Origin: Streptomyces sp. NBC_00239
GTDB taxonomy: Bacteria > Actinomycetota > Actinomycetes > Streptomycetales > Streptomycetaceae
Reading direction: 5' to 3'
Length of the DNA: 64,000 nucleotides
Assembly (NCBI RefSeq): GCF_036194065.1
Contig: NZ_CP108095.1
Coordinates: 1 to 64,000, forward strand
Positions 35,915 through 45,827 of the stretch are shown in pieces (within the stretch, counting starts at the first letter, position 1; the number at the start of each line of letters is the position of its first letter). The position numbers were made by a program, and so were the translations under genes. Under the pieces are notes generated by a model. It was not told the DNA's origin. It made no database searches and saw only the letters and a list, made by a program, of their open reading frames with translations.

Positions 35915-36091
35915 CGCTGGACCTACTCCCGGGGTAGGTCTGGCACCACCTGCCGGTGGCCGTGCCCGGACCTGTCGGCGGGCACGGGGCGAGCTGTGCG
36001 GCGGCGCGGCCGGAAAGGTAGGGCTGGCCCTACCGCAGGACTCGCCCCAGCGTCCTGGCTCGGGCCGACCGGGTGCGCCTAGCCTGGGCCC

Positions 36092-37354
36092 ATGACCTCA
36101 GCCGATACCCTGCTCAGGGCGATGATGAGACCCCGGTTCCTGGTCTCGGCGTGGCCATGGCGCGGGGCGGTGTACGCCGCGACGGCGGCAGTGGTGTCGG
36201 GCCTTGTCTGGCTCGTGCTGACCTGCCTGTCTGCTCCCCTGGTGCTGGCCGTGGCAGTACTCATGAACGAGGGGATCGACACTGGCTGGTATGCACTGGC
36301 CGCGACCGCGCTCGGTCTCCTCGGCGTCAGCCTCCTCGCGCTGGTGGGGCCGTGGCTGGCCCTTGCGGTGGCGGCCGTGGAGCGGTGGCGGTTGCGGCTG
36401 GTCGACGACGGGCCGGTCGTGTCGCGGCGCAACGACGGCGTCTACACCGATCCGGATGCCTGGCGGGCGGTTACGTACCTGCTGCTGCTGGCTGTGATCG
36501 CGCCGCTGTGGCTGGGGGTACTGGCGGTCGCCGGCCTAGTGGTGGTCTCCACACCGATTGCGGTGCACCATCAGCTGGCGGCCGCGGCACCGGTGGGCGG
36601 CGTGGTCGGGCGGGCCGCACTCGGGCTGCTGCTGCTCCAGGCGATGCCGTACCTGACCGCGACGTTCAGTGGTGTGCATGCCGGGCTCGCACGGTTGCTG
36701 CTGTGCGCCGAGCCGGACCCGGCTGTGGCCGAACTGGTCGAGGTGGCACGGTCGCGGACGCGGCTGGCGGACGCGTTCGACGCCGAGCGCCACCGGATCG
36801 AGCGAGACCTGCACGACATCGCTCAGCAGCGGTTGGTGAGCCTGACCATGCAACTCAGTGTGGCCAAGCTGGACCTGCCAGCGGACTCTCCGGCGAGGGC
36901 GCCGGTGGCCCTGGCGCACGACCACGCCAAGGCGTTGATGGTCGAACTGCGTGATCTGATCCGGGGGATCAGTCCGCGAACGCTCCGTGAGCTGGGGCTG
37001 CGCGCCGCGATCGAGGAACTGGCCGCAGGCAGCCCGCTGGAGGTCGAGGTGGACGCCGACCCGGGTCGCTTCCCGCCAGGGGTGGAGACGGTTGCGTTCG
37101 CGGCGGTGTCGGAGGCACTGGCCAACGCGGTCAAGCATGGGGCCGCCGGCGAGGCCGCGGTGAGGGTCCGGCGTTCGGGCGGCATACTGACCGTGCAGGT
37201 GCGTGACGACGGACGCGGCGGGGCGGACCCGTCGGGAGGTACGGGCCTGACCGGTCTGGCCGACCGCACGGCGGCGGCCGGGGGCCGGCTGCTGATCTCC
37301 AGCCCGGTCGGAGGGCCGACGATCGTGCGGGTGGAGCTGCCGTGCACGTTGTGA
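36092..37354 (+). CDS. NarL-type sensor histidine kinase
   Basis: 420 aa. Two pairs of membrane segments at about 25-96 and 128-195 form the sensor. The dimerisation/phosphoacceptor segment is RIERDLHDIAQQRLVSLTMQ with His241 as acceptor (HisKA_3). The ATP-binding domain has SEALANAVKHGAAGEAA and VRDDGRGGADPSGGTGLTGL. It overlaps the response-regulator gene by 13 bases. Such pairs in actinomycetes usually control an adjacent ABC exporter; here that neighbour is absent, the downstream region being an IS remnant. Confidence 0.9.
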   Translation: MTSADTLLRAMMRPRFLVSAWPWRGAVYAATAAVVSGLVWLVLTCLSAPLVLAVAVLMNEGIDTGWYALAATALGLLGVSLLALVGPWLALAVAAVERWRLRLVDDGPVVSRRNDGVYTDPDAWRAVTYLLLLAVIAPLWLGVLAVAGLVVVSTPIAVHHQLAAAAPVGGVVGRAALGLLLLQAMPYLTATFSGVHAGLARLLLCAEPDPAVAELVEVARSRTRLADAFDAERHRIERDLHDIAQQRLVSLTMQLSVAKLDLPADSPARAPVALAHDHAKALMVELRDLIRGISPRTLRELGLRAAIEELAAGSPLEVEVDADPGRFPPGVETVAFAAVSEALANAVKHGAAGEAAVRVRRSGGILTVQVRDDGRGGADPSGGTGLTGLADRTAAAGGRLLISSPVGGPTIVRVELPCTL

Positions 37355-37989
37355 TCGCCGAAGACTCGGTCCTGCTCCGTGAGGGGCTGATCGGACTGCT
37401 GCCCCGGTTCGGTTTCGAGGTCCTGGCCGCGGTCGGTGACGCCGACGGGCTGGTCGCGGCGGTGCAGCAGACCAGGCCCCGCCTGGTGGTCACCGACGTG
37501 CGCATGCCACCCGGATTCACCGACGAGGGCCTGCGCGCCGCAGTGGCGTTGCGCGACGCCGACCCCGGCTTGGCGGTGGTGGCGCTGAGCCAGTACGTGC
37601 AGCACAGCTACGCTGACGAACTGCTCGCCTCGGGCCAGGGACGGGCCGTTGGGTACCTACTCAAAGACCGGGTGGGCGACGTCGCCGAGTTCGCGGAGAT
37701 GCTGCGGCGGGTGGCCGCCGGCGGTACGGTCGTCGACCCCGAGGTAGTGCGGCAGTTGATGCAGCGGCAGCGGGATCCGCTCCGTCACCTGTCGTCGCGG
37801 GAGCGCCAGGTGCTCGCGTTGATCGCCGAGGGGCATTCGAACGCGGCGATCGCCCACATCCTCACCCTGACCGAGGCAGGTGTGGGTAAACACATCGGCA
37901 GCCTGCTGGCCAAGCTGAACCTGCCGGTCAGTAACGATACCAACCGGCGTGTCCAGGCCGTTCTCACGTACCTGAGAGGTCGGCAATGA
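37342..37989 (+). CDS. NarL/FixJ-type response regulator
   Basis: 215 aa. Receiver domain with acidic pocket MHVVIAEDSVLLREGL, phosphoacceptor Asp52 in VVTDVRMPPG, and the lysine in GYLLKDRVGD. The C-terminal LuxR-type helix-turn-helix is LSSRERQVLALIAEGHSNAA with GVGKHIGSLLAKLNL. Phosphorylated by the kinase overlapping its start. Target likely includes the divergent promoter with the inverted repeat at 35891. Confidence 0.9.
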   Translation: MHVVIAEDSVLLREGLIGLLPRFGFEVLAAVGDADGLVAAVQQTRPRLVVTDVRMPPGFTDEGLRAAVALRDADPGLAVVALSQYVQHSYADELLASGQGRAVGYLLKDRVGDVAEFAEMLRRVAAGGTVVDPEVVRQLMQRQRDPLRHLSSRERQVLALIAEGHSNAAIAHILTLTEAGVGKHIGSLLAKLNLPVSNDTNRRVQAVLTYLRGRQ

Positions 37990-38115
37990 GCATGGGGCCG
38001 CAAGCCGGTCCACCGCCACGAGGGCAACCGGCCCTCCCCGAGGATGAATCCAGCCGCCCAGCAGTCTCAAGGCTCCTTTGAGATGTTGATCTTCGCTGTG
38101 GAACGATCTTCGGAT

Positions 38116-38358
38116 CGCAGGCGGCAGATCCCACACACCATCCCGGAAAAGCCTGACCAGGCCGGACACCGGCGTCGGCGCGGCAGCGCAGGCGGTCGGC
38201 CACCCGGCTTCGACCGCGAAAAATACAAGGCCAGACACGTGGTCGAGAACCGGATCGGCCTGCTGAAACAGGCCCGCGGTGTCGCGACGCGCTACGACAA
38301 GCTGGCCGTCCGCTACGAGGCCACCATCCAACTCGCCCTGATACGGCAGCCACTGTGA
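38116..38358 (+). pseudogene. IS5-family transposase C-terminal remnant (copy 2)
   Basis: RRRQIPHTIPEKPDQAGHRR, RPPGFDREKYKARHVVENRI, LKQARGVATRYDKLAVRYEA, ending LIRQPL. Same gene as the remnant at 34895-35090 in opposite orientation, so the two bracket the membrane protein and two-component genes. Confidence 0.75.
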
Positions 38359-38523
38359 ACACATCTCAAACACGCCACAAGCCCTTGATCACAGCCGCTA
38401 GCTGCGGATCTCCGCGTTCGGATGGGGCTGGACCGGATCCGTTCGCGGAGGTCGATCTCCTCGGAGGTGAGCGGGTCCTCGGGCCAGCGGATGCGGACGG
38501 GCTTCGGCCTGAGCGACTGACGG

Positions 38524-38613
38524 GACTCGAAGGTGGACGAAGGGCCCGAGCTGGCGGTGACGCCCGGAGCCTGGGCCGCGTTCCTCGGCGAGGTCACGGG
38601 GGCGCGACCGTAG
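38524..38613 (+). pseudogene. DUF397 protein C-terminal remnant
   Basis: DSKVDEGPELAVTPGAWAAF then LGEVTGARP and a stop: the end of a DUF397 protein, small partners of XRE regulators in Streptomyces. The first half is missing. On the opposite strand a coding-like stretch RIRWPEDPLTSEEIDLRE overlaps the flank and may be a further fragment. Confidence 0.55.
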
Positions 38614-38677
38614 CGTGAGGAGCCTTTGTAGACTCACCAGGTTTTGGTGATCTTCCTCAGAGGGGTGGCACGAGTAC

Positions 38678-40387
38678 GTGCAAGCGATTCGAAGAACACT
38701 GGTAGCCGGACTCGTGCTCGCTGCGGGTCTGTTCGCCGGTACGGCGGCGGGCCCGGCCGTCGCGGCGGGGACCGCCCCGGCCGGGAAGCCGGTGAGCCTG
38801 ATCTCGTACAACGTGTGCGGCGCGTCGTCGACGTGCAAGAGCAGCGCGGCGGACGAGGACGTGTGGGCGGACGAGGCGCTGCAGAAGGTGCCCGACCTGG
38901 GGGCCACCGATGTGGTCATGCTCCAGGAGCTGTGCGCTGGCCAGTACGAGAAGCTGATGCAGAAGCTGGGCGCGGGATACTCCGGCCATTTCGCGGCCAA
39001 GGTGAGCAGCACCGGATGCAACCAGTGGAGCACCACGGCCACGCCGACCACTGAATCGACCCAGCTCGGACAGGCCGTCATCCTGCGGACGAGCGCAGGC
39101 GTCGTCGGATCGTTCGTCCAGGTCGTGGCGAACGACACGCGGCTCGCGGTGTGCGCGAAGGGTCCGGTCGCCGGCCGCCACACCCTGGCCTGCAGCGTCC
39201 ACCTGTCCGCTAGTACCGCGGCGGGCGATATGCACGAGCTGTTCGGGCACATCGAGGCGAACGCGGGCGGCGCCGCCGTAATCCTCGGCGGCGACTTCAA
39301 CGCAAGGCCCGACGTCGTGGATCCGACGGTCGGCCCGGGCAGGCCCGTGACGGGTCCGCTCGTCGAAGCGGACGCCGGGACGAAAACCCCGACGGCGGGG
39401 TGGAACACCGCCACCAAGACCTACACGGCGAAGTTCGACCACGCCTTCTTCAGCTCGGAGGACTTCGAGACCCCATCCGCGTCCGTCGCCGACGTGCAGC
39501 TCGCCGGGACGAAGGACCACGCCCTCCTGCGGGCGAAGGCGGTCACCCGGGCCCCCGTGGACGGCGATCTCACCGGAGACGGCCGCCCCGACCTGCTCGC
39601 CGTACGCAAGGACGGGACGTTGCGCCTCTACCCGGGCACCGGCGCCGGCCGGTTCGGCTCCCCTCAGCTGATCGGAAGCGGTGGCTGGCTGGGGGCCGTG
39701 GTCAGTCACCGCGGCGACTGGACCGGCGACGGGCGCGAGGACGTGGTGGCGCGGATCGGCGACAACCTGTGGGTCTACCCCAACGTGGGCGGCGGAACGC
39801 TGGGCGAGCGCGTAGCCGTACCCAACCGGGAAACCGGCTGGACGGGCACGGTCCCGCTCGCCGCCGGAGACCTCGACGGCGACGGCCAGTGCGACCTGGT
39901 CGTCAAGAGCGCGAGCGGCAGCCGCCTGTGGCTGCACCGGGGCGGCACCCCGGCGACCGGCCCCTCACTGCCCCGCGCGGCGATCGAGCTGCTGCCCACC
40001 GAGGGGGACTGGGCGGATCACGACGTACTCACCCCGGGGGACGTCACTGAGAACCCGGCCGAGACCGGTGACGAGAACATGGCCGACCTGTGGGCACGCA
40101 ACCGAACCACGGGCGAGCTCAAGGAGTTCCGCTCCAAGGGCGCGGCCGGCCTGGCCGCGCCCCAGACGATCGGCGGGGACACCTGGACCGCCGCACAGCG
40201 CCCCCTGGCCGTCTCGCTCGGCGACGCGGACGCCGACGGCCGCGCCGACCTCTGGGTCACCACGAAGTACGACGCGACAACCGCCACGGGCGGCGACCTA
40301 TGGTTCCGCCCGGGCACCACGGACATCTTCGGCACCCCGGTCCGAGTCGGCGAAGGCGGCTGGGCCTACATCCAGTCCCTCGCCTGA
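38678..40387 (+). CDS. Secreted endonuclease/exonuclease/phosphatase-like protein with FG-GAP repeats
   Basis: 569 aa, GTG start after GAGGGGTGG. Signal peptide to about residue 30 (TLVAGLVLAAGLFAGTAAGP, cut near VAA). Residues 38-290 form an EEP domain: SLISYNVCG, the catalytic Glu in VMLQELCAG, VILGGDFNARPD and the His in AGTKDHALL, a complete active-site set. Residues 297-569 hold FG-GAP/VCBS-type blades (DLTGDGRPDLLAVRKDG, DWTGDGREDVVARIGDN, DLDGDGQCDLVVKS, DADADGRADLWVT) with Ca-binding Asp loops. It should act outside the cell on nucleic acid or a phosphoester. Intact and alone. Confidence 0.85.
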   Translation: MQAIRRTLVAGLVLAAGLFAGTAAGPAVAAGTAPAGKPVSLISYNVCGASSTCKSSAADEDVWADEALQKVPDLGATDVVMLQELCAGQYEKLMQKLGAGYSGHFAAKVSSTGCNQWSTTATPTTESTQLGQAVILRTSAGVVGSFVQVVANDTRLAVCAKGPVAGRHTLACSVHLSASTAAGDMHELFGHIEANAGGAAVILGGDFNARPDVVDPTVGPGRPVTGPLVEADAGTKTPTAGWNTATKTYTAKFDHAFFSSEDFETPSASVADVQLAGTKDHALLRAKAVTRAPVDGDLTGDGRPDLLAVRKDGTLRLYPGTGAGRFGSPQLIGSGGWLGAVVSHRGDWTGDGREDVVARIGDNLWVYPNVGGGTLGERVAVPNRETGWTGTVPLAAGDLDGDGQCDLVVKSASGSRLWLHRGGTPATGPSLPRAAIELLPTEGDWADHDVLTPGDVTENPAETGDENMADLWARNRTTGELKEFRSKGAAGLAAPQTIGGDTWTAAQRPLAVSLGDADADGRADLWVTTKYDATTATGGDLWFRPGTTDIFGTPVRVGEGGWAYIQSLA

Positions 40388-40496
40388 GAAACACCGGGAG
40401 CCCCGGCGCGACACTGCGCGTCGGGACTCCCAAGTGGGAGTGTCATGAATGATTCCCGATAGACCCGACATAGAGCCCCCAGCCGAGAGCCGTGGA

Positions 40497-41217
40497 TCAG
40501 TTGAGTCCGGCGGCATCCGGGTCGCGCAGTGGCCGCAGGCTGCCGCCGGCTGGGGTGGAGGCGGTGAAGCTGTAGCGGCCGAGCATGTTGAGATTCTTGT
40601 GCTTGAGCGGGGAGAGCCGGGCGATGTCCTCGTCCCGGATCTCGTGGTCCTCCGCGCGGAGCTGGGCGACGGCGGCGTCGATGTACCGGGGCGTCCAGAG
40701 CACCACGGCGTTCAGGACCAGGCCCAGTGAGCCGAGCTGTCCTCCGCCCCGTCCCGGTACGCCTGGTGGATGGTGCCCTTCTTGCCGTGGCAGATGTCCC
40801 GGGCGAGCTTGTGGCGGGACTCCTGAACGGTGAGCTGCTTGTGCATCTGACGCCGGTAGGTGTCGTCCACGGGGTCCACCACCGCCAGGAGGTGGAGGGT
40901 CTTGGCGATCCGCCGGTACTCGGCGAACGCCTGCCCCAGCGGGGTGGGGTGGCCCTCGCGGCCGAACATCCGCAGCAGGTCGTAGGCCCGGACCTGGTTG
41001 GTGACCAGGGAGCCGGCCAGCGGCCCAGATGCCCGCCGTCTCGGCGCCGGGCATCTGGGCCTTCCAGAACCGCTGGTCCTCCCGGTCCTTGAAGCGCGGC
41101 GAGGAGCTCATCGGCATCGGGCAGATGGTGGTGCCCGGCACCCCGCGCGACTGTCGGCTCCTCGGCGAACTTCCCGTACGCCTCGGCCTGCTCATCAGTC
41201 AGAAATTCCACCGGCAT
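40497..41217 (-). pseudogene. tnpA: Tn3-family transposase remnant
   Basis: The first residues MPVEFLTDEQAEAYGKFAEE are the normal N-terminus of actinomycete Tn3 transposases. The rest jumps to the C-terminal quarter: RFKDREDQRFWKAQMPGAET, then in a shifted frame HPTPLGQAFAEYRRIAKTLH, QLTVQESRHKLARDICHGKK, and LNAVVLWTPRYIDAAVAQLR to PDAAGLN. Most of the protein and all terminal repeats are missing. Confidence 0.8.
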
Positions 41218-41438
41218 GCGGCGGACGGTAACCAGCCCCCGCCAGCGGTCGATGATCTTCCGGAGAACACCCGCAGCAAGCCGATCACCTGCGCTAGGCG
41301 ACCAAGATCAAGTCCTTAGCGCCAACGGCTGTACCGCTGGTCCCCATGGCCGTATGCCGCGCCTCGCACCTAAAGCCGTGCGGACGGCACAGTGCCGGGG
41401 CGTTCGGCTCGCGCTGACGACCGTGCGGACCTCAGTAC

Positions 41439-42329
41439 TCAGTTCCACCGTGGATCCATGTCGTGCTGAAACTGCGCCCACGTTGCGGTCTCGGCCTGGT
41501 ACCGCTCGGCCTGCCTCCTCAGATTCTCTTGCTCATCCGCTCGACGCCGAGCCTTGTCCCGGTCACCTTCTGCCCCTTCCAACAGGTCGAGGGCTTTGCT
41601 GGAGGTCTCCTGGGCGTCTTGGCGGGCCATCTCGCACCGGTCAAGCACGGTCTCGATACGGGCGATGGCCTCGCTCACTTCCTCGGCGAGCTCGCGTGCC
41701 GCGGCCGGGAGCTCCTTCTGGGTCTCGAAGAGGAGTCCTGCAGTGCGCTGGTATCCCTCGCGTTGCCCCAGGAGGTCTGCGAGGCGGGCCATGACCTGCT
41801 GGTAGTGGTGGCTGACCTCGTCAAGTTCCTTCTGTGCCTGGTCGTAGGCTCGCTGCGCAGGGGTCTGATCGCGGGCTGTTTGGGCGGCATTACGTAGTCG
41901 TATACCGTATTGCAGCTCCGTAGAGGAGACCGGCTGGACCTCACGTGCCTGGCCAGCGACCTGCTGGTCCCGGATGCACAGGTTGAGGGCCTGAACGAGA
42001 TCCTGCAGCTTGGTGCGGGAGGGAATCGTCTCGCTCTTGAGCCAGCGCGAGAGCGTGGTCTCTGCGATCCCGAGTTGCGACTCTCCTTCCTCCCAGTCCT
42101 GCCAGGGCCGGTCGCGGTCGCGCTTCACCTTGGCCACCGCCAGGCCGAGCGAGGTCCAGCCTCCGCGGACCAGGCAGCCGCGCAGCCATCGAACAAACTC
42201 GGCGTCATGGGAGGTCACTTCCCTCCGAGGCAACGACTCGGCGCCCCTCCCGCTCCCACGCGGCCCGAGCGTCCCGCCCAGCCGCCAGTGCAGCGGGTCA
42301 TACGGCCCCAGATCCGAACTCCCGTCCAT
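41439..42329 (-). CDS. HTH and coiled-coil protein, 296 aa
   Basis: ATG at 42329 has GGGGAG five bases upstream (MDGSSDLGPYDPLHWRLGG). Residues 38-110 resemble an XRE-like helix-turn-helix (EFVRWLRGCLVRGGWTSLGL, GIAETTLSRWLKSETIPSRT, LQDLVQALNLCI). Residues 150-296 are a long Gln/Glu/Arg-rich coiled coil (RAYDQAQKELDEVSHHYQQV to ENLRRQAERYQAETATWAQF). This DNA-binding plus coiled-coil layout occurs in actinomycete accessory regulators. It lies next to the protease cluster and is transcribed the same way, but a plus-strand gene separates them. Confidence 0.7.
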   Translation of the reverse strand: MDGSSDLGPYDPLHWRLGGTLGPRGSGRGAESLPRREVTSHDAEFVRWLRGCLVRGGWTSLGLAVAKVKRDRDRPWQDWEEGESQLGIAETTLSRWLKSETIPSRTKLQDLVQALNLCIRDQQVAGQAREVQPVSSTELQYGIRLRNAAQTARDQTPAQRAYDQAQKELDEVSHHYQQVMARLADLLGQREGYQRTAGLLFETQKELPAAARELAEEVSEAIARIETVLDRCEMARQDAQETSSKALDLLEGAEGDRDKARRRADEQENLRRQAERYQAETATWAQFQHDMDPRWN

Positions 42330-42559
42330 ACGCCACTCCCCGTCCTCCGCGCTTAGCCGAACTTCCAGGGTTGCATCCTCGGCTGCAGCTTCAGGAATTC
42401 GGCTCGGTCTGCGTCCACTGGTGGGGCCCCCACCGACTCTCTGTGGCTGCCAGGGGCGTCGGGCCGGCCCGTTGCCGGAAGGCCCAGGGAACCAACGCAC
42501 GTGCATTCGGACAGACACCGCGCGGAGCCCTACACCGGAACACGAAGGAGAGAACTCCC

Positions 42560-42718
42560 TTGAACGGTCAGAACGATCAACTCAGCCTGCGGGCTGTCCT
42601 GCTCATCATCGTAGGCACGGTCGCCGGGTGCCTGGCCTACCAGCGCCCCGCCATCGGAACGGCGGTGGTAGTCGGTGTCGGCGTCGTCGGGCTGCTGCAC
42701 CTTCTGCTCGCTCCCTGA
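42560..42718 (+). CDS. Small membrane protein, 52 aa
   Basis: TTG start with GGAGAG upstream: MNGQNDQLSLRAVLLIIVGT. Two membrane segments (AVLLIIVGTVAGCLAY and GTAVVVGVGVVGLLHLLLA). It lies between the coiled-coil regulator and the end of the multidomain protease and runs opposite to both. Function unknown. Confidence 0.5.
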   Translation: MNGQNDQLSLRAVLLIIVGTVAGCLAYQRPAIGTAVVVGVGVVGLLHLLLAP

Positions 42719-44644
42719 GCTTGTCCGCCCTCCTCGCCGCTCGAACGATGGCTGTGAACCTTGCTTCCGCGCAGCGCACGGCAAGTTCCCCCTCGGAACG
42801 CATGCTGCTCCTTTGGGGCACCGTGCGCCACGGCGGGGCGCGCCCGTTCCGCGATCCGGTAGGCACACGCACCGGGGATCGCCTGCTCGGCAGCCTTGAG
42901 GGCCATCTCGACCGTCGGCACCACGAAGGAGAGAAGGGCCGGTGTCGGGGCCGGCGGCAGCAGCGTGCGCGCGATGTCCTCCGCCGACGGGGCCACGAGG
43001 TAGTCGATGCTCGTCTCGAATCCGCTCGGGAGGTTCTCGGGCCACCCGGCCAGCACGAGATGGACGCCGGGCGCCTGCGGCAGTTCGGCGATGAGCTGGC
43101 CTACAAGGTCCATGACTGACGCCGAGAGACGTTCGGCCGCGGTGTCGAAGCCTTCGAGGACGAGCCACGCCCCGTCCGGCTTCGCGATCTCCTTGAGCGT
43201 CTCGGACAGGGCGACGACGGTGCGGCTGCGCACTTCGCGCTGGCCGGTGGTGAGCCCGGTCAGCGGGCCCGCACCCGTCTCGGCGGCGAAGGCGCCCGCC
43301 ACCTTCTCGGCGAAGGACGCGGCGTCCTCACGCTGGCAGTTCGCGACGTCGATCGCTGCGTACACCCCGGAGAAGCGGGTGACGAGGGCACGGACGAGGT
43401 ACTTCGTGAACCGGAGCCCGTGCCCCGGCTCCCCGACGACCACGATGAGGCGTTCGTGTGCAGTGGCGTCGGGGTGCAGGCCGCGGTGGATCCGCTCCAC
43501 TGTCCCGAGCCGGCCGATGACCGTGCGGGTCACCGCGTTGCCCTGCTCGTCGGCCTTCTCGACGGTCGGGACGAGCGGCACGCTCTCGGGGACCTTCGGC
43601 GACTCGATCTTGGACACCAGCGGCCGCATCGGGACGGCCCGGTTGCAGACCTCGTCTTCACCGGAAGCCAACCGGCCGGGTCTGCCCGCCTGGTGGAGGC
43701 CGACGACCTGGAATTCCGCGTCGAAGACCGGGCCGCCCGACGAGCCCGCGGAGGTGTTCGCGGAGTGCAGGAGCCTCATGGGCGGATCTCCGAGGGGCCT
43801 GTCGACCGTTCCGATCGACCACAGCATGGGGGGGCTTGACCAGTGCCGTTGTCGGGGTGGTGCAGCACGTGGATCTGGAACCGGCTCCTGGGAATGGACT
43901 CGCACGGGGGTCTCGGATGGAACGGGCGCTCCTCGGCCAGTCTCAGGAGCGCGGCATCCCAGGGCCCGTCCTCACCGATGCCGACGACGCTGTCGACGAC
44001 GAAGTCGGCGGCGGCCTCCTGGGTGGCCGGGGGCTGTAGTACTCAAGCCAGGCAGCGGCGAGCGGGGTCGGCGTCCCCGTCAGCTGGGTGGGCGACTCCT
44101 GGTCGTCGAGCAGGTCCGCCACGTTCCCGAACGTCACATGGATACGGCTCGTCGAGCCCGTGCGCGCCGAGAAGGATCCCGGCTGCACCTCGTCGACGAG
44201 CGGCGCCACCACGTGGGCGGCGGTCGCCACCAGGGTCGGGGCGACGAGGAGGCCGGTTCCCTGCTGCCCGTCGGCTTCGACCTGGCACACGAGGTCGGAG
44301 GCGAGGAGGAGGCGCCGCGCAGCCACGCGGGGGTTGGCGGGCAGATAGGCGCGCGAGCCGATGGCCTGGAGCGTGACGAGGCGGTCGAACAGCTCCTGCT
44401 GGATGTCGACGGGCCCGTCGTCGATGAGCAACCCCGCCTTGGCCAGTGCAGCCTGGAACGGGACGACCTTGTCCAGCCCGAAGGCGTTGGTGAAGGCACT
44501 CGGGACGTAGTCCTCGGGATCCTCGTAGTCGACGCTGCGGATCCCGAGTTGGTGCAGGATGGCCCGGATACGTGGAATATCCCGCACGACGGAGTTCGCC
44601 ATCGCGAGGAAGCGCGGATTCCAGGACTCCGGCACGGGTGTCAC
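42637..44644 (-). pseudogene. Helical-domain/trypsin-like protease/NTPase-like protein, two frameshifts
   Basis: Starts at a GTG overlapping the stop of the upstream protease (GTGA). Residues 1-115 are helical (WNPRFLAMANSVVRDIPRIR, LFDRLVTLQAI), in the position and style of an effector-associated domain. A trypsin-like domain follows: His144 in ATAAHVVAP, Asp in DGPWDAALLRL (next frame), Ser in SAGSSGGPVFD (third frame, about 43740). Shifts are near 44030 and near 43830, the latter in a run of seven C. The C-terminal third looks like a P-loop NTPase (RLIVVVGEPGHGLRFTKYLV; WLVLEGFD) but the Walker A lacks the usual GKS/T. The exact end is unclear. Restoring the frame would give about 640 residues. 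Confidence 0.7.
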
Positions 44645-45810
44645 CACCCCGGTATCACGGCTGCCAGATCGGGTGTCACGCCTTCGAGGCCATGGGCCCA
44701 GTTCACTCGCGCGGGCACCCCGGCGAAGTGCAGTCCGAGCACCTTCCGGCCCCCGGCCTCGAGGTCGACGACGAGCGAGCCGGAGCTGCCGCCGAGCGTG
44801 CTGGCATCGTGGCCGATGATCCATTTGCGGGCGTCGTCTTCCCGCTCGCCCCGCCCTTCGGTGAGCAGTCCCGGAGTCAGCCGCTTCACGCCTTTGACTC
44901 CGGCGAACAGTTCGGCGAACACGTCCGGGGTGGTGGACCCGGGGTTGCCGGGGAAGCCGACGAGGTAGACCCTGCGCCCTCGGGAGGCGAGCCCTCCCTG
45001 CGTCTGCGGGTCGTCGCCGCGGGCGACCTCGACCGGGGCGGGGAACTGCCGTCCCGGTACCCGGTCGAGTTCGAGCACGGCCAGGTCGAGGCCGTCGAAG
45101 TTGACCTCTCCGACGGTGGGATGGGCGAACTCGGGAGCTCCGGCGCGGCCCACGCCCAGCACCCGGCGGATGGGGAACGAGCGGTCCGGCGGTCCGCCGC
45201 CGATCTCCACCCCGAAGTCGACCGACACGCCGGGGGCGAGCGTTCCGGTGAACGTGCCGTCGGCCGTCCGGGACGGATTCAGGGAGATGGCCTTCAGGAC
45301 GTGGTAGTTCGTCACGACGACACCTTCGTCGATCATCCACGCCGTGCCCTGGTAGCCGATGGGCACGCGAGGGTCGTTCACCCGGCCGACCGCCCGGCAG
45401 ACCTTGCGGACCTCGGCCTCCACCTGCATCAGGGACATCCCCCACGTGGTCGCCGCGGGCGCGCCTGCGTCGAAGAAGTCGTCCTTGACGAACAGCACCG
45501 GGCGGGACCCGTCGCTGTGGACGACGGCCTCCAGGTTCGCCTCGTCACGCCGGCTGAACCGGGCGTCGCCGCCGAGATCGGCCACCTCCCACAGCGCGCG
45601 CTCCGCGTCCTGCTTCAGCCGCTCCAGCACCTCAGGATCGGCCGGCTCCCCCAGTTGCTCCTCCAGCCAGGCGATGTCGCGGGACAGCTCGTCGATCAGG
45701 TAGGCGGGGTCCGGTGGGCTCGGCGGGCCGCCCCCGGCTGCCGATTCGAATCCGCCTTCTCCGTCCGAGGGCCCGCCCAGGAGCCCGTCGTAGGGGTTGC
45801 GGCCAGGCAT
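44641..45810 (-). CDS. Trypsin-like serine protease with N-terminal helical extension
   Basis: 389 aa, intact. Residues 35-80 are helical (YLIDELSRDIAWLEEQLGEP), then a linker. Residues 150-389 are a chymotrypsin-fold protease with His170 (VVVTNYHVLKA), Asp242 (NFDGLDLAVLEL) and Ser343 (STLGGSSGSLVVD); the LAVLEL context is that of S1/HtrA-like bacterial proteases. No signal peptide, so it is probably cytoplasmic. Its stop overlaps the start of the next protease gene. Upstream the metzincin gene ends 17 bases away, so the proteases are co-transcribed. Substrate unknown. Confidence 0.85.
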   Translation of the reverse strand: MPGRNPYDGLLGGPSDGEGGFESAAGGGPPSPPDPAYLIDELSRDIAWLEEQLGEPADPEVLERLKQDAERALWEVADLGGDARFSRRDEANLEAVVHSDGSRPVLFVKDDFFDAGAPAATTWGMSLMQVEAEVRKVCRAVGRVNDPRVPIGYQGTAWMIDEGVVVTNYHVLKAISLNPSRTADGTFTGTLAPGVSVDFGVEIGGGPPDRSFPIRRVLGVGRAGAPEFAHPTVGEVNFDGLDLAVLELDRVPGRQFPAPVEVARGDDPQTQGGLASRGRRVYLVGFPGNPGSTTPDVFAELFAGVKGVKRLTPGLLTEGRGEREDDARKWIIGHDASTLGGSSGSLVVDLEAGGRKVLGLHFAGVPARVNWAHGLEGVTPDLAAVIPGW

Positions 45811-45827
45811 GGCATCCTCCGCTCGGT

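Noticed and set aside
43943..45445. 500-codon frame across both protease genes as one protein
   Set aside because: Its first half is out of frame with the intact trypsin-like gene at 44641-45810; only the part from 44644 is real coding.
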